Assembly (NCBI RefSeq): GCF_030272615.1
Contig: NC_081411.1
Coordinates: 216,522,154 to 216,586,153 of the forward strand
Source of the DNA: Cryptomeria japonica
Lineage: Eukaryota; Streptophyta; Pinopsida; Cupressales; Cupressaceae
DNA length: 64,000 bases
Reading direction: 5' to 3'
Both the position numbers and the translations under genes were made by a program. Numbering within the stretch: position 1 is the first letter of the stretch; each line of letters opens with the position of its first letter. Of the stretch, positions 57,171 through 64,000 are shown piece after piece. A model generated the notes under the pieces. The model was not told where the DNA came from. It made no database searches and worked only from the letters and a program-made list of their open reading frames with translations.

Positions 57171-59196
57171 GTGAGAAATGAAAGGAATAAGTAGAATCAA
57201 GCTACCAATTTACTCTATACTAATAGTCAATGCTCAAAACTAGATGTGGAAGATGGGCCATGATTTTTAAAAAAATTACTCCCCTTAGTCCAATAAATAA
57301 AAGGTGTATGCATGATGTCTTCCCATTCTTGAAAAGAATATATATAGGAAGAAATATCAAAATATATGTACATAGTCTTTAAACCCTTTTGATGTGTCTC
57401 CATATTGAGGCCACAAGATGCCACTACCAATTCAGGTCCTCTATAGAGACTACTAAATATGATAATATATAATCTAATAGAGATGAATAAAGACCAGGAT
57501 CCAAAGACCCGAGTATCTTCTCTAAAGAAAAATATTTCTCCTTAAAATGCTACTCAAAATTCTCCATACACATGTCAAATTATGATGAGTAGCCATGTGG
57601 AATGAACAAGAGCTTTTGAATGTTTCCTCACAACAACTGAAGAATAATAAACTCTACCAAAGAGAAGATAAATATAATTAGTAGTGTCTCTTAAATATGC
57701 AATGTGAGACTACATAAATAAGTTTAAAATACATATCAATGGATCATTATAATCTCTTGAAAAAAAAAAACTAAACTCTAAAGTAGCAACATATGATGGA
57801 GATGTGATCTCGATATGAGAAGGAGAAGAAATAAGCTACCTCTTGGTTTTGTTTGAATGTTCAAGACCTACAATATACTTAACCTCATCTATAGTATCAT
57901 CATCAAATAGTATATTGTTTACATTATCAAGAGAAATGAGAGTCTAAAGTAGGCCCATCCAAGCATCTCCTAGATCTTAGTTCAAAGAGTGTGAAGGTAA
58001 CCAATATCCATTATAGCCCACATAGTGTCTTTATTAAAACTATATTTAATCAATCTTATCACATGATCAATTATTACCACTTATTAATTTCCTTTTAGTT
58101 GTCTCTAGTTCAAGTATGAGCTCATAAAGGTAAAGAAAAATATTGTTCCACTTGCAATATGCTAGGATAGATTTTATCCAAGACTCATAATTATCCTTAG
58201 CCAGGGTTAGCATAGAAGGATGAATAAAATAAATCATGATAAAATCTTCAAATGATAAAATTAGAGTTCAAGAATCCCAATGGAGAACTTATTTAGTTGT
58301 CAAGATGTCCAAGCATTCAACAAAAATAAAAGAATGTGATAAAATTGAATAAAAGATACCAGAAGAACACCGCCTTAATTCACTAATTTATGATTAGTAA
58401 AATTACAAGGCTTTTACCAATTTATAGTGCTCTTTAGACCCACAATGGAAAGAAACATATAGATTTTTATACAAATTAACCTAATATAAAATTTAGAAAA
58501 TATATTTGTATCTATGTAGTGCTCTTCAATAGATTTCAAATGCCTATTTATTTCTTAGAAATAGAGTCATGGGATAAAAGTAATGACCTTTTGAATACAA
58601 GCAATAAATAGCTTCAACCTACAATATCTAGTGAAAAATGATAAAGTTTCCAATCAAAACCTGCATGGATATTAATTTTTTATCTCTTACTTTCCATCAC
58701 CTATTCATTCACCAAAATCCAACACTTGTGACAAAATTTATACAATTTTAAAAAAATGATGAATTTGGACTATAGGTATGACCCACATCTTTATATTTTT
58801 GGGCTTTCTAAATGCAATGATAGGTTGTTTTTGGTAAAAAATGGTCTAATAAAAAGCTATTTAATAGACCTAAGCTTCAAACCTTTTTTAGGTAATATAT
58901 CATTTGGTGGCCAAATTAATTGAAACAAAATGTAAATATAACTTCCCTGAGCCTCCTAGATATAGTGGAACAACCAAAAAAATTGTCACTATAGTTAGAG
59001 TAGCTACAATCACAAAATATCATAAAAAAATAAAAATAAAAATATGATATTAATAAATCTTCATAATTCCATTGTGATTCTTCTGATCAAAATGTAGGGG
59101 AAAAGTATTAAAAAATTTACAAAATCATAGAAAAAATTCTACTCTCTTAATCAAGAATCCAAATACTCAAAACTCATAAAACGAAAGCCCTAATAC
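57171..59196 (-). mobile_element. Decayed interior of a minus-strand Copia-like element
   Basis: At the right end, on the minus strand, TTTCTAACATGGTATTAGGGC joins an LTR end (TAACA) to an initiator-Met-like primer site (TGGTATTAG). This fixes the orientation and the Copia-like type. The interior has no long frame; short minus-strand pieces such as YCKWNNIFLYLYELILELET hint at an old gag but are too broken to call. Confidence 0.45.
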
Positions 59197-60300
59197 CATG
59201 TTAGAAATTTGAAATAGATGAATAACCAAGATCTTTGTATGAGAGAAATAATGTTGTTGTAAATTATGTCTCATAATTACACTTTACTTAAGTTGACTTA
59301 GGACAATGCAATCATTGTATTTTGCATATGAGACACTTAGGGAAGTGTGTATCTAGGGAAGATGGTCATAAGAGATTTTTCACTTTTTTGTGGTGTTATC
59401 TTGTTATCACATTCCACCTTTGGTGGATGATCCACCTTTAGTGGAATATTCTATTATTTCTCCTACCTACCCCTACCTACCCTTAATGTATCTCATCGGG
59501 CTATATGTCATGATTCTGTGCTCTCATTTCCCTGTTGGCTTGCCTTTATAAGCAAGCTCATGTTCATTCTATAGCTGATCGATTTTTGTATCTTGATGAG
59601 AATACAATTTGTTCTTGTCTATATTTGTCTCTCTTGTGTTGTGGTTTTCATTGGGCTCTATATCTTGGTTATTATTGGTCAATTCTTACAAATAAGTTAT
59701 AAAACCATAAATAAAATTACTTAATTATAGACTCGGGGTTCCAAAAAAATGTAAATGTCAAGATAAAAATATTGCATTAGAATCTCATAGAGAAAATACA
59801 AGAGAATGAGTAGATGCATCAAAATACACATATTTTAAAAAATTGAAAAGATCAATGTGTATCAAAATACAAGCTACAGAGTCAGATTATATAGCTAATA
59901 GGGAGTGACCACCAAGTGATCTAAAAATGGTAAATGTTTTTCCATTTTAAGATAAGGACACTTCAACACATTATATACTAATTCTCAATTAATTAAACTC
60001 TCTTTATTAACCTAAGAAGCTTAATAAAAGTGCAGAAAAAACTTAGGACTAAAAGAAATTAAATAACCCATTAGGACAATAAAAACCTAAACCAACAAAA
60101 AAATTGGTAGACTCATAAGTGATTAGTAAGATAAGAGAGAAGTGCAATGAGCATTCAGTTAAATGAAAAAATAAAATAGGTAATGAAGAAAACATGAATA
60201 AATGTATCCAAAGTAAAAAAATATGGACATGAGTAGAGGATGATGACACATTTCACTTAGCCAATATTATTTGGTCAAGTATAGGTAAAGGGGGGCCAAT
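59197..60300 (-). repeat. Right LTR-like copy of the minus-strand element, holding a solo LTR
   Basis: It begins TGTTAGAAATTTGAAATAG next to the primer site and is the partner of the copy at 51,603. It is interrupted by the solo LTR at 59,252. The right end is uncertain. Confidence 0.45.
59252..59690 (+). mobile_element. Solo LTR of the element A family
   Basis: A single 439-bp LTR starts TGTTGTTGTAAATTATG and ends CAATTCTTACA, with perfect AATAA duplications at 59,247-59,251 and 59,691-59,695. There is no interior, which indicates recombination between the two LTRs of a former full element. A TATA-like TTTATAAG lies at 59,545. Confidence 0.92.
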
Positions 60301-61616
60301 TAAAAATAGCCTAGAATAATAGATTAACTAATTCTTAATCGAAACTATATTATAGATAAATATAGTAAAAATATCTCTTCTATTTTTCATGAAAATAATC
60401 CTTCACATGGCTTATGATCATATTGAGAAAGAACCTAAACTATCACAAGAATATAAAAATGGCCCATAAGACCATACTAAACCTCAAGATCGATGATCTA
60501 GTTTAATTATTTTATTCTTCTAAATAATCTCCAGCCTCCCTACTTTCTTTAATGTTTCTTTTAATCTAGATTGTTGACCTCTCCATTTGTTATGTACTTG
60601 GTATACCGTTTTCTTTTTTTTACTAACATATTTTCCTTACCCACAATTAGGAAACATTTTTGTTCCAAATAGTTTTTATCACATTTATGTATATTTAGTT
60701 TTGTTCTTTATAATATTTTTTCTTCATCTTCTTGGCCCCTAATGTCCTCATAAATGATTGGGTAACAATCTCCAAACATTCGATCCTACTTATTCATTTT
60801 TTAAGATATTTGTCATTACAATGAGATTGTTATTAATAAGACTACTAAAACTTCAAACTCTATTTTGATTCTAGATAAATCTTTCCATCATCTTGAATAA
60901 ACCCTGTAAGCTCATCTAATTTATTCTAATTAAAATGGCTTGAAGACTTCACACAAAAAGAACTCAAAAATAAATCAAATGAATAAATGAAACCAATAAT
61001 AGCTGGACAAAATCTAGGAACAATTTTGCAACGATAAAGAAATATTTTTTACAACCACAAATTTTTGTAAATCCAATTGTGACTTTTTTATTGTTTTATT
61101 ATTCTGTGATGCCAAATTTCTCACGGAACCAAATGCTCTTACATCAAAATAATTCACAACATGTTAACTATATTATAAAATGATTATTTATGACAAATGT
61201 TGATTACAAATAATTATTTAAAGAAATATATATTCATGTGGTTGTGTGTGCAATATTCATTTTCTTAGAATGTCATTTTTTATTGCACTATTTATCATGT
61301 CAAGTTATTATGGGCTACCTATTTGATATTTTATCATAAAAACTCCCATATTTTGGGAAAATTAGCTTTCCAATTCCTCTAAGCATTTAATCAAGTTGAA
61401 GATATAACATGTGAAAATTATGTGTATTTCACTGATTTTATGAATATGTTTCCAAGATGTATATGTTATCATTTTGTTTTATTTTCATCATTATTGAATT
61501 TCTTAGGATGATCATGAATTGAAGTTTAATATCAATGATATTACTAGTAATTTTTTTTTCCATAGTTATATTGTGCTTTTATGTATTTTTGTATTAATGA
61601 ATGCCTATTTGATCAG
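60301..61616. other. AT-rich intergenic sequence
   Basis: No gene, RNA or repeat that I can support. Confidence 0.5.
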
Positions 61617-61629
61617 TGACATTGATAGT

Positions 61630-61888
61630 AGTCTAAAAGGGTAGCATATTTGGTTAAGGGCTTTGCATTCTTCCCATATAGGTTCTGAGATCAATTCTTG
61701 TTGCCTTGGGTTAAATGGCACATGGTTGGTTTGGGCCTGACTGCTACTTCCTATGGACTAGTCTTGCCTTAACTCATCTCTTCAGCACCCCAAAACTTCG
61801 CATAAAAAGTAAGACCAAGGCAAGGGTTGTTGGATCATTGAACTGAGCCACGAAGACACCATAGAGTGATAAAAAAAATAAAAAATAA
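61630..61888 (+). mobile_element. tRNA-derived SINE
   Basis: The element is about 259 bp. A box-A-like TAGCATATTTGG starts at 61,642 (11 of 12 to TRGYNNARNNGG) and a box-B-like GGTTCTGAGATCAA is at 61,681, a usual spacing. It ends in an A-rich tail (AAAAAAAATAAAAAATAA). The flanking copies TGACATTGATAGT and TGACATGGATAGT form a 13-bp target duplication with one mismatch. It is an RNA polymerase III promoter type and relies on a LINE for movement. Confidence 0.8.
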
Positions 61889-61901
61889 TGACATGGATAG
61901 T

Positions 61902-64000
61902 TTGTGTTAAGTTGATGCACGTAATTAATTGGTTTCTATTAAGGTTCTCTTTGAATACTATCTTCTCATAATCAAGGTGTGAGTTACAACACTTTATTCT
62001 TATAGGTTTACATTATCTTAGCCTCCATATTTTCACTACTATTAAAAATAGTTAGTGTAGATTTGATACTATTTATACTTCTTTGATAAATAAATAAAAT
62101 CTAAGAGAATCTTGCTTTGTCAATTTGATGTAAGCCTTCTTCTTAAATTTATTTTTACTTCTTTAATATCCATATTTTCTTCGAAAAATAGAATCATACT
62201 ATTGAACATGAACACAATGTTCAATTTCGCTCTCAATCAAAATAATTTGCCACTTCATAATATGAAAAGGTCATATATATTTATTCAAAATTGATACAAA
62301 TTAACATTATGAAAAAGTATTAAACATTATAAAATGAGTGTCATCCCATTATAATGTTTTAAAATATAAAAGCAATTTCAAATGTTATAACAATGATGTC
62401 CAATTCACATTATAAAATATTAAACATTATAAAATGAGTGTCATCCCATTATAATGTTTTAAAATATAAAAGCAATTTCAAATGTTATAATGATGTCTAA
62501 TTCACATTAAGGCTTCCATTTGTTTTGTTATATTTTGATAGTTTGCTTTCGGTTTCAGCAAAGAGTTCCTTTGTGAACAAAAGAAAAAAAAGTTGAGGGC
62601 AGTTTAAAGTTGAAACGTGAACTTGTATTCTACCACTAAAAGAGTTTCCAAAAGTGTGACATAATCCATGGATGTCTTTATATTGGAGGCATTTGTCAAG
62701 CCACTTTGTAGAATAATCCCTAAAATAAAGCCAAAAGTCATTATTTCTTTTTGATAAAGTGGATATGCTAAGCACTTTATATGATCAGTCACTTTAGAAG
62801 ATTTCTATCTACATTTGTCTACTATATTAAGAAGAATATCTTTTGTGCGCCATGCAATTGGATGGTCCAACATTAGTGATTCCACTTGATTTTTCCGGTG
62901 ACGCAAAAGTCAAAAGAACTTTATTAGCCGATGGAACTTTATATTTTGATAGGCTAATAAAGTTCCCCTACATTTTTTTTCAGTTTTCTTCTCATCGAAA
63001 ATGTATCACTTCGTAAGGCATCTTAAATTATCCATGGAATTGAATAGTTTAAATCATTTATTGCTAATATTATAACATGATATAATTTTGTAGTTGTTAC
63101 TAATAGTCATAGCCAAAACACAAACTTAAATGAAGTATGTAAGTAAATCTTGTTCCATTAATTGAGATAAAAAAACTGGGAGTGTTCCCTCCAAATATTG
63201 TTATGATATCTTAGTTCAAGTGGGTAAATGCGTTAAAAAGGATGTCACCCTTTAGAATACCATGCCAAAGCGAAACATGTATAGTTAACTTCCTGAATAG
63301 CATCCAAAGAGATCACTTTATGTTAATGCTTCATATAACTATGAATCATACCTATTAGAACCTTTAGATATTAAATATGACAAATCGCTTTAACAATATT
63401 TTTTTTATTAAACATTTATATTTGTATCAACAAAACATAGATAGTACTTTCATGAGGCTACCTAGCTTCCTATAGTAACAATAACTTCCCTGTAAAGGTC
63501 TTGATAGAGAGACTTTTCCTTTCAAGATAATAATAACTCTAATCTTAACTACTTATTTATAAATGAAAAACTATTTCTAATTAAAAATACAACAAAATTA
63601 TGAATATAATATAATAAATTTGACTATAACTATAAATTTATATTATATGTTATAATATCTCCCCATAATTGTTCCTATTTGAACTAATAGTAGAATCGAG
63701 TCTAACGAATTTTTTTGTAAAAGTATTCTTATCTATGAGGGGAGACTATATGGAAAATGCAACTAATTTCCTATCCCCCATTGAGAGTTTCAAGTTAAAG
63801 ATCAATATTTTATCATTAGTCAATATCGTTTTTACATTATACAATTTTGTACCCTCCAATATGTTATTCGAAACATATATTACTATTGGTTAACTATTGC
63901 ACCTCCTTTGATGCAAGTGCTAATATATAAACTATGAGAGGTTTGCATATGTAAATTGGGTAAACATATCTTCATATAGAACTTGGGACTATAAAAACAG
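61902..64000. other. AT-rich intergenic sequence with a 100-bp duplication
   Basis: Apart from the duplication at 62,318, no feature is supported. Short open frames here (for example 63,669-63,893) have no recognisable content. Confidence 0.5.
62318..62509. repeat. 100-bp tandem duplication with internal inverted repeat
   Basis: The unit beginning TATTAAACATTATAAAATG is repeated 100 bases later with a 3-bp deletion and a few changes. Each unit contains AAACATTATAA and, 15 bases on, its complement TTATAATGTTT. Confidence 0.9.

Noticed and set aside
61641-61695. A tRNA gene
   Set aside because: Boxes A and B are present but no cloverleaf with acceptor stem follows; the A-tail and target duplication show a SINE.
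63669-63893. 74-codon frame near the right edge
   Set aside because: No recognisable motif and no promoter, splice or repeat context; chance in AT-rich DNA is likely.

Overview
The window is plant nuclear DNA made almost entirely of LTR retrotransposons, AT-rich and without an ordinary host gene that I can support. The element types (Ty1/Copia with an initiator-Met tRNA primer site, a Tat-type Ty3/Gypsy with two RNase H modules, TRIM, a tRNA-derived SINE, a LINE tail) are those of a large seed-plant genome. A conifer or other gymnosperm is my guess, from the density of nesting and the slow decay, and is not proven by the sequence.

Positions 1-48,512 form one nested stack that can be read in order of insertion. 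A LINE 3' remnant (48,513-48,990) is interrupted by a Copia-type element (element A) whose body begins before the window. The 3' LTR of A (1,448-1,864, resuming at 48,471) is split by a large Tat-type Gypsy element, Tat1 (1,865-48,465; flanking duplication TTATT/CTATT). Tat1 in turn holds five insertions: Copia B on the minus strand inside its 5' LTR (2,235-8,251); a coding-less LTR element, LARD1, in its leader (9,904-12,406, duplication AAAAA); a 344-bp TRIM inside gag (13,963-14,306); LARD2, which carries unfamiliar ORFs, in its 3' region (22,797-30,753, duplication ATCAT); and a second, young Tat-type element, Tat2 (30,859-43,053, duplication TCTAC). LTR divergences counted by eye suggest that Tat2 (7 differences in 769 bp) is younger than Copia B (about 25 in 895), LARD1 (about 5 %) and the TRIM (about 9 %).

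Tat1 keeps decayed gag, protease, reverse transcriptase, two RNase H modules and integrase. Tat2 keeps one reading frame for gag, protease and integrase with only two stops, but has no reverse transcriptase or RNase H and so must depend on another element. Both carry, between integrase and the 3' LTR and on the opposite strand, what looks like a small spliced gene for a plant mobile domain (PMD, MAIN-like) protein. It has its own TATA box, a short first exon, a phase-0 intron and a PMD exon that aligns between the two copies. This is the most interesting signal in the window.

Positions 48,991-64,000 are older AT-rich sequence. They hold a much-decayed minus-strand LTR element (LTR-like copies near 51,603 and 59,197), a solo LTR of the element A family (59,252-59,690, duplication AATAA), a tRNA-derived SINE (61,630-61,888) with a 13-bp target duplication, microsatellites, a palindromic minisatellite and a 100-bp tandem duplication.
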